A stretch of DNA of 64,000 nt from [Phialemoniopsis] sp. UDSM-2020 (Eukaryota; Ascomycota; Sordariomycetes; Thyridiales; Thyridiaceae). The notes below the pieces were generated by a model. That model had not been told where the DNA came from. It saw only the letters and a list, made by a program, of their open reading frames with translations, and did no database searches. Below are positions 55,026 to 64,000 of this stretch, piece after piece. The translations under genes and the position numbers were made by a program. The stretch spans positions 4,588,001 through 4,652,000 of the forward strand of contig JAEILZ010000003.1 in the NCBI GenBank assembly GCA_018873225.1, written 5' to 3'. Each line of letters opens with the position of its first letter. Within the stretch, counting starts at the first letter, position 1.

Positions 55026-56194
55026 CGTGAGCTCGTGAAGATTGTTTTTGCTCCGTAGGAGCAGTGGGCGACGATCGGGTCACTGGCGAATAGAACGTCA
55101 GAAGCTGTGGCTGAGAGAATGGCGGGAATGTGAAAAGAGAGAAACAAGCCAGACTGGCCTCTCAGATGACTGAGAGGAGCAGATTGGGGTTGTTGTGTTG
55201 AGCAGGAGAACTTTCTGCTGGATCAGGGCGGCTGTGAGAGTATTTGAACGTGGGAAAAGCAGTAGTGGGACTAGAAAACAGCAAAGAAAGACAAGCAGTT
55301 CAAGTGAAGGTGGAAATGTGACAAACAAATGAGAATGAGGAGAAAGGACTTGTGGGTTCAAGAAAGGAGATGTGCTTACTGATATTTCCTAACTTGCTTT
55401 TCAAAGCATCAGGGTAGGAAGACGGGGAGAGGGGGCAGGTTGGCTTGTTCAGCCCGTCAGTGGTGGTCTTGAAAAGTGAAAGGAGCAAGCGAAATGGAAG
55501 CGGGGCGGCAGAGGGACAGGTACAAATACTCGATGGAATTGACACGTGCAACCTGTCAAGCAGCGACTGAAAGTCGCATGCTCAAGTGCTGGATTCAAGT
55601 TCACGGGCTCTGGGGCCACAGTGAAGCTCAGCTGTCTGGATATTGAATGGGCAAATGACGAAACAGACAAGTTATATTCCCTGAAAGAGACAAAGGACGG
55701 CATCCCTCTTTAGACAGACAAAGAAAACTGCCACCTAATAGCCACTGAAGGAACAAAGAATCTTGCGATTTAAAGAGACAACAGAGAAACACCAACAGAA
55801 CTTTGTTGTTAGAGTATTGGATTGATCCAGTGGAAGAAGAATAAAAAGGATCAGACATGTTCAGGGATCCACGCTATGTAGATCAAACAACATCTCCGAA
55901 CACATCCGTTTTGCTCCAAATAGACTAGTCAGCAAATCAACGCTGTGAGCATGCAATAGAGCTTTCTCTCTTGCCAACAACCGCGAAGATGTCCGGACAA
56001 TTCGACACAGAGGTAAGACCTTGATAGAATACATATGCTTGGGTCTCCGCGATGTCAAGACTCTGCCCATAACAGGCTTGACTTCATTGATGAAGAGCGC
56101 CATAAATCTGGTTCTTGGGGAAAATATAAATGAAAACATAGCTATGTGCTCCAACACCCGCTGACCAAGTTTACATTTCCAGTTCCGGCTCTTG
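55026..56194. other. Mostly gene-free; possible upstream exons of a cryptic gene
   Basis: The first 0.8 kb shows no gene. From about 55960 to 56170 the plus strand has an open stretch reading GLRDVKTLPITGLTSLMKSA that looks protein-like and could be an upstream exon of the gene at 56195; I could not connect it with a clean splice. Confidence 0.3.
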
Positions 56195-56792
56195 ATGCAT
56201 AGAATCCGTGTTTTGCAGAGAGCAATTCGTCTGGACGACGTTGAATTTTCAAGTTCGCAGGTTCGTTCTAAAGTCTCAAGGGTTGACTTGCTTCGAATGG
56301 AGAAAGAAATTTGGGAGAGAATAACGAACTGACAAAAGACATGACCACAGGCTGCAGCGTACTGGGAGAGGGCCCATGAGCTTTGGGAGGAGTTGGAGGT
56401 CATGATGCACTCGGTCTGAACTTCCTGTATCCTATCTTAAGACCTTTGCACCCCACTAACATAAGATATCAACTACAGATTGTGGACCCTGACTCTATTT
56501 CGATCCAAACAATACACGAACTGATTTTGCTCGTTGCCGAGACAGATATTCTCGAACATGTAAGCCCCATGTCCCGCAGCCATGCTTGCAACACCCATTA
56601 ACCAACCTCACATAGGCGATTAACGTGATGTACCAACGTACCCAAAGAGCTAATAATCCACGCGGTTTTCTGAACGGGATGAGGTCCGAGATGTCCGCCC
56701 TTACTTGGGAGAATTTTCTCTTAGCACTGCTCATCACCCTCATCATACGTTATTTCATGAAGATCTACGCTAGCTATTTCTCAGCGGCATGA
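56195..56792 (+). CDS. Candidate small tail-anchored membrane protein, spliced
   Basis: A four-exon reading, join(56195..56260, 56351..56398, 56479..56559, 56616..56792), gives 123 residues; all three introns are phase 0 (90, 80 and 56 bp). The product begins MHRIRVLQRAIRLDD, continues in helical sequence (AAAYWERAHELWEELE, then IHELILLVAETDILEH) and ends with a membrane segment (FLLALLITLIIRYFM) close to the C-terminus. I do not recognise it. The opposite strand carries an uninterrupted 180-codon frame over part of this region, so strand choice is not certain; I prefer the plus strand because its residues are regularly amphipathic and splice sites are consistent. The true start may be further upstream. 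Confidence 0.38.
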
Positions 56793-57355
56793 TGCCAGTG
56801 TCGAGGACGAGGAATTAAGACAGGCTATTATGAAAACCACGGAAGTAAGATCTGAACGGGAAAAAGTTGAATTCAAGTCGAAGTACTGCAGAACAGTTCC
56901 AGGGCGGCCAGATAAATGTCATGGAGGCTTGTCCGAGTGTTTCGTGCGTTATGCTACTTACCTTGTTGGTTGATATTGATGTCACCAGTTCTATTAATAA
57001 TTGGAGTCGGTCTGCACTCAAAAGAGTGGGCCTTATCCCGAAGTCCGGGCTTGGCATTTTGCTAAATACACGCGACTCCCCATCTCAATTTTGTACGGAT
57101 GGCATTGACCTTGTTGTTAAGGTATTTCACCTGCTTCCTAGCTGATCACTAACAGACGCAATCGAGGCCCCGACTTGCGCTTCTTTCACCAATACTAGTA
57201 TAAATAGGATGCTTTACAAGATAAATTTCTTGCCCAACATAACATTTGACTTCCAATATAATTACTGAACTTCACCTTAATCTGGGAAAAGCATCTTTTT
57301 GTTTGACTGTTCAAAAGAGTTCCCCTTGCCAAGCGAACCTCTTTGTTTCTCCAAC

Positions 57356-58414
57356 ATGAAGGAAGCTCGTGTATACACGGATGAGACCCACGGCCTCAAG
57401 GTCCAACTCCATGATGTTGACATTCCAACACCCGCACCCGACCAAGTGCTCATCAGGGTCGCCATGTCCGGCTCCAATCCCAAGGATTGGAAGTTTCTCT
57501 CGGTCTTCCCTGACCGAAACGGCTTCAACTCGGGCGACGACATCGCCGGGATCGTAAAGAGCGTTGGCAGCGACTTTGCGTGGCAATTCAAGCCCGGAGA
57601 CCGCGTCGCCGCCTTCCACACCATGATGACCCCGTCCGGTTCCTTCGCCGAGTACGCTCTCGCTTCCGCCGCCACGACCTTTCACATCGCGCCCGAGACC
57701 AGCTTCGAGGAAGCTGCTACTATCCCTCTGTGCGCCATGACCGCTGCCATGGCGCTGTTCGTCAACCTCCGTCTCCCGGGGCCGTGGGTCAGCGACAGTG
57801 CAGCGCGCACCAGGCTTCAGCAGGGCGGCATCATCGTCTACGGTGCTGCCAGTGCCACTGGCGCGTTCGCGATCAAGCTGCTCAAGCATGCCGGGTTGCA
57901 TCCCATCATCTGCGTCGCGGGCAACGGGATACTTTTCGTCGAGTCGCTCATCGATCCATCGAAAGGCGATAAGATCATTGACTACCGCAAGGGCGACGAA
58001 GTTGTCGTCAAGGGCCTAGCTGCGAGTATTCCGGCGGGTCAGACTTGCTCTTATGCCTACGATGCGGTCTCCAGTCAACAGAGCACCGCAAACATCGCCC
58101 GGGTTCTCGATCCGCACGGCCACATCGTACTCCTATGGCCTCTGAGCGAGTATCCGAGTATTCCCAAGACGGTAGATCAGGTTCTCTCCAGTGTCGGTTT
58201 GGTGCACGAGGATGCAAAGTATCGGGACTTTGCCTACATGTGGTCTCGTCTCTTCGGCTATGGTCTTCAGCAGGGTTGGCTTACTGGGCATCCCTACGAA
58301 GTGTGTGAAGGAGGTCTGGAAGGTGTCGAGGTCGGCTTGAGGAACTTGATGAATGGCAAGGCTAGTGCTGTTAAGTATTTGTTCAGAGTGAATGACACTC
58401 CTGGCTTGGAGTAG
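57356..58414 (+). CDS. Medium-chain dehydrogenase/reductase (zinc-less quinone/enoyl reductase type)
   Basis: A single exon of 352 residues starting MKEARVYTDE. The GroES-like N-terminal domain has VLIRVAMSGSNPKDWK, GDDIAGIVKSVGS and FKPGDRVAAFH; the zinc-binding Cys/His of alcohol dehydrogenases are absent. The Rossmann part has IIVYGAASATGAFAIKLLKHAG (glycine-rich motif) and a later SYAYDAVSS. This is the pattern of fungal trans-acting enoyl reductases and quinone oxidoreductases (e.g. zinc-binding dehydrogenase family members in metabolite clusters). It reduces a C=C bond using NADPH; the substrate is unknown. Intronless. Confidence 0.85.
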   Translation: MKEARVYTDETHGLKVQLHDVDIPTPAPDQVLIRVAMSGSNPKDWKFLSVFPDRNGFNSGDDIAGIVKSVGSDFAWQFKPGDRVAAFHTMMTPSGSFAEYALASAATTFHIAPETSFEEAATIPLCAMTAAMALFVNLRLPGPWVSDSAARTRLQQGGIIVYGAASATGAFAIKLLKHAGLHPIICVAGNGILFVESLIDPSKGDKIIDYRKGDEVVVKGLAASIPAGQTCSYAYDAVSSQQSTANIARVLDPHGHIVLLWPLSEYPSIPKTVDQVLSSVGLVHEDAKYRDFAYMWSRLFGYGLQQGWLTGHPYEVCEGGLEGVEVGLRNLMNGKASAVKYLFRVNDTPGLE

Positions 58415-58577
58415 CGCGATGTAAATTGAATAGTCCGCACACAAATCTTTTCCCATTACATCTCAAATCATCAACTTCCTTAAAGATAAGCTTGAAGGCG
58501 AAAAGTATCAGCATCAAGTGGGAAGAAACAACTATCCAGACACAATCCCGACTCTCAATCCGCCCAGGATACGCAGC

Positions 58578-60191
58578 CTAAATCAAATAGCGATAGTTCT
58601 TCTTGAGGTCCTTGACCATCTCAACATCAACGCCCTCGATCTGGGCTGTCATGCCAACCCGGCCGTCGCCATGAGAGCTCAGTCCGCCAAGCCTCTCGAT
58701 CTCCTTGTTCTGACGGGTTAGAATGAAACGTAGAGTGATAGCCAAGCCAGCCGCAGCAACCTGCAGTCCGAGGCATGTGCCAAAAGCGGGACGGTAGAAA
58801 GGCGCGCTCTCCTTGGTGTAGAGGAAGGTCGTCCAGATGGACGACGAGTTGCCGACAGCGTTGATGAAAGCAATGGCAGCTGCGCGCTTGGCCGGCGGTC
58901 GGGGGATGGAGCTGGCGATCCAGCTGTAGAACGTGCCAAACATATTGAAGGCGAAGACAACCAGGAACAAAGAGAAGTACCGAGCCGCGAAGGAGTCTGT
59001 GCCCATGAAGAGACCGAAGCCAACGATAGTGATTGGGATAGGGTACATGTAGAACCTGAATTTGTCAGTGCCTCTCAAGTTTTCCAAAATTTTAGCCTAG
59101 AACTTACCAGAACCGCGTATTCATCCTGTCAGCAAAGTAGCTGTGGATCCAACTTGCAACAGTGATGAAGAGATACGGCGGAGCGGCCAGCAGCAAGGTG
59201 TGGATGTGGTTGTTGGTAAGCGTAGAGGTCAGCGTCGGGAAGAAGTTCTGGAAGGATATGGTGCCGATCATGCACACATGCATGGCCATCATGACATATG
59301 TCTTGGGGTCCAACAGCGCAAGTTTGAGGCCCTGGAACTGCGTCATAGCACCTTCTTCATCCACGTCCGTCTCCGCGGCGTCGAGCAGCAGACGGTGCGT
59401 GGCAATCCGTCTCTCGTCTTCCGATAGCCTCTTCCAAGAGTGCGGGAAGTCCGGCAAGATCAACATGATGGCGATGCCCGCAAGTATAGTGACGGTGCCC
59501 TCAACGATGTAGAGCCACTGCCAGGCGGCCATGCCACGCTTGCCGTTGAGGCCCTGGAGGATGCCCGCAGCGATGAGGTTGCCGAATGCGCCGGAGATGA
59601 GCGAACCGGAGTAGTACGTGCTCATGCGCAAGTTGAGTTCACGTCGAGTGTACCATTTGGATAGGTAGAACAATACTCCCGGGACAAAGGGTGCTTCAGT
59701 GATACCCAGGATCAGACGACAGGCGACAAGGGCACCGTACGACTTGACCTGTGAGGTGCAAGTCGTGACCAGACCCCAAGCAATGACACAGAGTCCCAGG
59801 TAGAGAGAGGGTCGAGACGAGTAGTTGAGAGCGATGTTGGACGGGACCTGGGCGGTGATGTACCCCACAAAGAAGATGGAGAGGCCCACTTGGTATTGGG
59901 TGTCGTCGAGGCTCAGGTCTTGCTCAAGGCCCTGAAGGCGCGCTGCGGCATAATTGGTCCTACATATTGTCAGTCAAAGTGTTCCGGGACACTTCAATGG
60001 AAGACTTGCCTATCAATGTAGTTGAGGAGAAAGAGGAGGATCACCAGCGGCATGATCGTAAAGTCAATCCGGCGCAGAAGCTTCTTCTCAAGCTTTTTCT
60101 CGCCTTCATCCATGATAGTCAGTTCAGTAGGCAACTGCGTCAGGCTGTTGCTTTCAGCAACAGCTGGAGCAGCCGGAGTTGTAGCGGTCAT
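58578..60191 (-). CDS. MFS anion:cation symporter (allantoate/nicotinate permease, Dal5-like)
   Basis: Three exons, complement(58578..59055, 59108..59959, 60010..60191), give 503 residues. Intron 1 (59960..60009) starts with GC (GCAAGT) instead of GT, a recognised minor class, and restores LLNYIDRTNYAAARLQGLE, the hallmark of helix 1. Other family features are GYITAQVPSNI, RLILGITEAPFVPG, FYLSKWYTRRE, and ILPDFPHSWKRLSEDE in the central loop. It probably imports an organic anion such as allantoate, nicotinate or a ureide across the plasma membrane. Next to an amidase gene in divergent orientation, so an amide or nitrogenous substrate is reasonable. Confidence 0.9.
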
Positions 60192-60875
60192 TGTTGATGA
60201 AAAATAGCTGAGCCGTGTAGAATTGAAGAACAGTTGCAAGAGGATGATGTTGCCAACTCGTGAATCTCCCGGAACCTTGGGCCAAAGGCTTTGGGATCTC
60301 TTATAGACCTGTTCCTGGCCCTCTGCTCCCCCTTTCCTCTATCTGGGGTACACATGATGCGGGGGGCTGATTAGCTTCGAAGTCTTATCAAGCCAAGTGA
60401 CTCTAACCCGGCTAGAGAGATTGTCGAATGACGCTACCCCGCAAAAGATAGGATATACCTGGGGGAGCTAGCATTGGAATGGTTGCAAGACGTCTAATTG
60501 CCGGGCACAATTCTCCGAAAATGTCTTACATGGCATTGTCCGAAATGGCACGATGATGCTCGAGCTGAGGCCAATCCGGGTGGAGGTTGTGCAATTTGGT
60601 GACTTAAGCCGCACGGAAAACATGCAAGCATCAATTGTGCAATCACCGAGATAGGATCAGAGTGGGGTGTGAGGGGTGCTGAGTTAATCAAGATGTCCAT
60701 CCATTGAGCCTATCTCGAGCTAACTGCAAAGTTGAAGTTCTCGTAATAGGCATGCACATGATAAGTCGATCGACAGGCGAGCCTTATCTCTAGAATTTGT
60801 CAATGTCACGGACTCCAAGACCTGGAAGCTAATCCATGGCAAAGCAAGAGTTCAACTTGATCCCACACGCGAACA
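60192..60875. promoter_or_regulatory. Divergent promoter between MFS permease and amidase
   Basis: The 684 bp carry both promoters. Several GATA-like hexamers occur (CTTATC near 60384, TTATCT near 60785), which fits nitrogen control, but these are frequent by chance. A short T/C-rich run is seen near 60325. Confidence 0.35.
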
Positions 60876-62724
60876 ATGTCTCTAGCAGCGCTTTCAGAAG
60901 CATCATCGTACGTCTGTACCCCGATGTTACTCTTCACTCAATTCTTACTCAGTCAACAACAGCAACCAACCCTCGGTTATTACTGCAGAGCTCCTCCGTG
61001 ATGTAGCTCGCCGTAATGACTTCGTCATCCCGTCTCAACACGAAGACGCGTATCTTCTCGGACTCCGGTCTGCACACGCTATTGCGACCGAGATCGATTC
61101 ACTGCCAGACTACATCGATCCCCGCTTACTCCCAGTACCGACAAAAGATAACCCTCGTGAACATGTAAAGCCAGATACTACGGAGAACGACTTGAACGCA
61201 TGGTGTCATTTGACATTCGACATGGAAGCCGAGCATCCTACAGGCCAACTCTTGAAAGGTCGCTCCGTTGCTGTCAAAGACACTATTGCAGTCGGCCACA
61301 TACCACAGACACTGGGAACCTTTCTACAATTTGTCTCAGACACGCGCGATGGCTATCCTCGCTCGCAGATCGATGCCACGGTGGTTCAAAGACTTCTCCT
61401 GGCGGGGGCCAAGATTAAAGGGACCTCGACCTGTGAGAACTACTCTCTGTCTCCCATGTCCTACACTTCAACTTCCGGGCCAGTCCACAACCCATGGCAG
61501 CGGGGTTACAATAGCGGTGGGAGCAGTAGCGGTTCCGCAGCCCTTGTGGCCCTCGGTGCTGCTCGTGAAGCCGGTGTGGAAGGCCTAGCAAATGCCGGCC
61601 CTAGTGTCGAGATCGGTATCGGAGGAGACCAAGCCGGTTCCATACGCGTGCCTGCTGCCTATTGCGGGATCTATGGCCTGAAGCCTACCTTTGGCCTTGT
61701 GCCGTACACGGGCATCGCTAGTCTGCTTCCCATGACTGACTACGTCGGCCCTCTAGCAAGGACGATAGAGGATATCGCTCTTGCGCTGACGGCTATGGCC
61801 GGATATGATGGGCTGGATCCCCGCATGGGACCAGAGAGTCCCCTGAGAGAAAATGTGACACAGTATTACGAAGAGCTTGCCAAGTTCGTCGATGGCATAC
61901 ATCAAAATCAGCCAACCACTTCTCTCCGTGTGCAAGATTGGAAGACACCTACGTTGCGGGTAGGACTGATCAAAGAGTCGTTCGAGATGGCCGGCATGTC
62001 GCCTGAAATAGCCGACGTAGTCAAAACGGTTGCAACCAAACACTTCGCGGCCATGGGCGCAAGTGTATCGGAAGTGTCGATTCCCATGCACAGCATCGGC
62101 TCAGCCATCTGGACTGCAGCAGTGCGAAACCAGATGGCGTCGCTGGCGTTTGGGGGACGCGCTACCGACATGTTGTCACACGACTTGCCACACCTATCCC
62201 TCCGATGGCCTCCTGACCAGGAGATGTACGATCTGCTCTCCCATCACAACCCGGCGGTCATCGTCACGATACTGGGCGAGACTCTGCTATCAGATCAGAA
62301 CATTTTACCAGCTGCGGCACAGAAGAAGGCACACCGGCATGTCTTACAACTTCAAGCTGCTTACGATGCAGTCTTGCAGGACTTTGACGTGCTGATCACG
62401 CCCACCACACTTGGTGTAGCCCCGCCGTTGCCCGATATGGAAGAGGAGAGCAGGGACGTCACCGATCAGCTAGACAATAAGATGAGTTCCGTAGAGAAGA
62501 AATTGCGACTGGCGGCCGGCTCGATCAATAATTCAGCTCCCTTTAATGCAACAGGACATCCAGCACTTAACGTGCCGTGTGGATGGGGTACGGCGGCCGA
62601 CGGGATGGTGAAGTTGCCAGTGGGAATGCAGATTATTGGAAAGAGGTTCCATGACTTGGATGTCATGAAAGCGGCAAAGCTCTTTGAACTTGGTGGCGGA
62701 GGATTAGAGCCAAGACCTGTGTAG
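60876..62724 (+). CDS. Amidase (amidase-signature family)
   Basis: Two exons, join(60876..60907, 60963..62724), give 597 residues; the first exon is 32 nt (MSLAALSEASS) and the acceptor is the CAACAACAG at 60962. The Ser-Ser-Lys triad is readable: Lys in GRSVAVKDTIAV, the glycine-serine stretch NSGGSSSGSAAL, and GGDQAGSIRVPAAYCGIYGLKPT. It hydrolyses an amide to acid and ammonia. GGDQ(A/G)GSIR is the pattern of bacterial-type amidases also common in fungi. Paired with the divergent permease, it could release nitrogen from an imported amide. Confidence 0.9.
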
Positions 62725-62977
62725 AGCCATAGGGGTACCCCAGTGCAATACCATTAAACTCAATGGTCATTTCGTTCACCATGCAAACTCTTTCCCGTAA
62801 GTTCACATTATAGAGTATCTTCGTTGACGACTTGATATGGGACTAGCTTTTAGACTACCATCAGAATATTAAATACAACCATCTGTTGTAACATGAAACA
62901 AAACCAGGAGTTGTTGAGTAAGCAAAGCATTTGACTTAGGTCAGTTTGTTCAAGTCTTCTTTCATTCACTACTTCTT

Positions 62978-64000
62978 TCACTGTCTAGAAATATCTTCGC
63001 CAGCCAGAGCCGCAAAGAAGGCATCACTCAGATACCCTCCACACCAGCTCATCTTCTCGTATCCATCCACCTTCCATGGCTTCCTTGACACGGCCGGCTT
63101 TTGAATCTTGTCATAGTAACCCCCAATCCCCTCCTTCGTCCACATCTCGGCCGACCTCTCAATCTCCATATTTACACCCTGGATGACGTACATAGGCTGG
63201 ACTTGCCAGACGACTCCAAAGTCTTTTGCCATCCACGCGGAGGCATCTCGGATCCGCTCCGGGGTCCACCCCGCCGATTCCGGGAACGACCACTCCCCGC
63301 CCCACGCAAAAGCAAAGAGACGGTCGGGGTAGTGAGATAGCATCGCCTCATGGTACGCCTTGATGTCGTGGTAGTTGGGCGAGTCCATGCGCGTCCAGGA
63401 GACGTCGCATATATCAGCTACGACCAGTGCGCGCTCGACGATGGCGTTGACGTTGGGTCGGAACATGTACTGGCCGTTGTGCGAGCGAGGAAGATCCCAA
63501 TCGAAAACGATGTCGAGCCCGGTAGCTGATTTCGCTGCGACTCGACGCTGTCTCATAGAAGTACCGTAGCTGACTTGGGCCTTGTAGCTGGCGAGTGCGC
63601 TCTCGTACAGCGCCGGCTGGGCTTTGTGGTGGGCCTTGACCTGATTCTCGACAGCCTCATCAAAGGTCTCGAGACCAGCGTCTGCGATCCACTGTTCCCG
63701 CGCTTGTGACGCGGATTTGCCGGTACGCACCGCTGCGTCAACGACGACCTGTAGGGGCTCGACAGGACGCGTCGCGCCCAGGACATAGCCATGATCCCGC
63801 GGGTCGACCACCGAAGTGATGAAGTCTGCGTGATCGGTATCACAGCGGGCGAAAATCAGAGTCTCAGCAGCCATGATATCCAGCTGCAGACGAATAGCGC
63901 CGACGCGATCAGCGTACTCGGAAGTGGGCACGACCGTCCTGCCCTGACCGATGGTGAATTTCTTCAGCCCCAGGGCGAGATCATCGATGTGTATGCCTGC
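62978..64000 (-). CDS. Isocitrate lyase-like protein, C-terminal part (5' end beyond window)
   Basis: The frame runs from a stop at 62978 to the right edge, about 340 residues. It follows isocitrate/methylisocitrate lyase sequence: AGIHIDD, EYADRVGAIRLQLDIM, ARCDTDHADFITSVVDPRDHGYVLGAT, FDWDLPRSHNGQYMF, SWTRMDSPNYHDIKAYHEAML, FAFAWGGEWSFPES and WMAKDFGVVWQVQPMYVIQGVNMEIE. The position of the catalytic KKCGH signature reads LKKFTIGQGRTVVP, so the nucleophile-type Cys and the His are missing; SPSFNW is replaced by SWGGEWSF-like residues. A fungal ICL/PEP-mutase superfamily member with altered chemistry, or an inactive paralogue, is likely. It may belong to the amidase/permease neighbourhood. 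Confidence 0.85.
   Translation of the reverse strand, partial: AGIHIDDLALGLKKFTIGQGRTVVPTSEYADRVGAIRLQLDIMAAETLIFARCDTDHADFITSVVDPRDHGYVLGATRPVEPLQVVVDAAVRTGKSASQAREQWIADAGLETFDEAVENQVKAHHKAQPALYESALASYKAQVSYGTSMRQRRVAAKSATGLDIVFDWDLPRSHNGQYMFRPNVNAIVERALVVADICDVSWTRMDSPNYHDIKAYHEAMLSHYPDRLFAFAWGGEWSFPESAGWTPERIRDASAWMAKDFGVVWQVQPMYVIQGVNMEIERSAEMWTKEGIGGYYDKIQKPAVSRKPWKVDGYEKMSWCGGYLSDAFFAALAGEDISRQ

Noticed and set aside
55861..56403. 180-codon open frame on the minus strand
   Set aside because: No family resemblance, and the plus strand over the same bases gives regular helical sequence with consistent splice sites; treated as a probable antisense shadow, not called as a gene.

Overview
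The window is nuclear DNA of a filamentous ascomycete (Pezizomycotina). Most genes are split by 47-79 bp GT-AG introns with CTRAY-like branch sites, and the gene types (Zn2Cys6 regulators, sugar/H+ symporters, DUF3328/UstYa proteins, DUF1479, many SDRs) are typical of that group. I cannot name the genus. Gene models below were spliced by eye; where exon sums are given, they are multiples of three and the joined frame fits the protein family.

Region 1 (0-28.8 kb) is rich in catabolism and transport. After the 3' end of one gene, a membrane protein and a Ser/Thr-rich surface protein come a sugar porter, a Gfo/Idh oxidoreductase, an SDR, a tRNA-like gene, a GNAT enzyme and an aldehyde dehydrogenase. 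Then follows a quinate/shikimate-type module: a QutA/QA-1F-like Zn2Cys6 activator, a 3-dehydroshikimate dehydratase and a shikimate/quinate dehydrogenase. The last two are divergent around a 16-bp palindrome resembling the qa activator site. Next are a secreted alpha/beta hydrolase, a second sugar porter, a DUF1479 protein, a second Zn2Cys6 regulator and a guanine deaminase.

Region 2 (29.1-38.6 kb) is the most remarkable part. Three proteins with paired HxxHC motifs (two clear UstYa/DUF3328 and one relative) and two prolyl-4-hydroxylase-like 2OG-Fe(II) oxygenases surround a small secreted-peptide gene at 35823-36862. That gene reads as 14 exons. Between a signal-peptide exon and an acidic C-terminal exon lie twelve micro-exons, ten of one codon and two of two codons, all in phase 0, separated by 13 introns of 52-79 bp. 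The micro-exons spell a Pro/Gly-rich peptide. This looks like a ribosomal peptide (RiPP-like) pathway whose core is assembled one codon at a time by splicing.

Region 3 (39.0-47.8 kb) is a set of small tailoring-type enzymes without a visible synthase: SDR, FAD monooxygenase, methyltransferase, second SDR, SnoaL/NTF2-like protein, HAD hydrolase and cupin.

Region 4 (48.3-55.0 kb) holds a tandem family of low-complexity coiled-coil proteins. Two copies are intact and one is a remnant. All share a tiny first exon and an unusually long, well conserved first intron (about 630-680 bp).

Region 5 (56-64 kb) has a cryptic small membrane-protein gene, a zinc-less enoyl/quinone reductase-type MDR, an anion/allantoate-type MFS transporter with a GC-AG intron, an amidase, and the C-terminal part of an isocitrate lyase-like protein that lacks the usual KKCGH signature.
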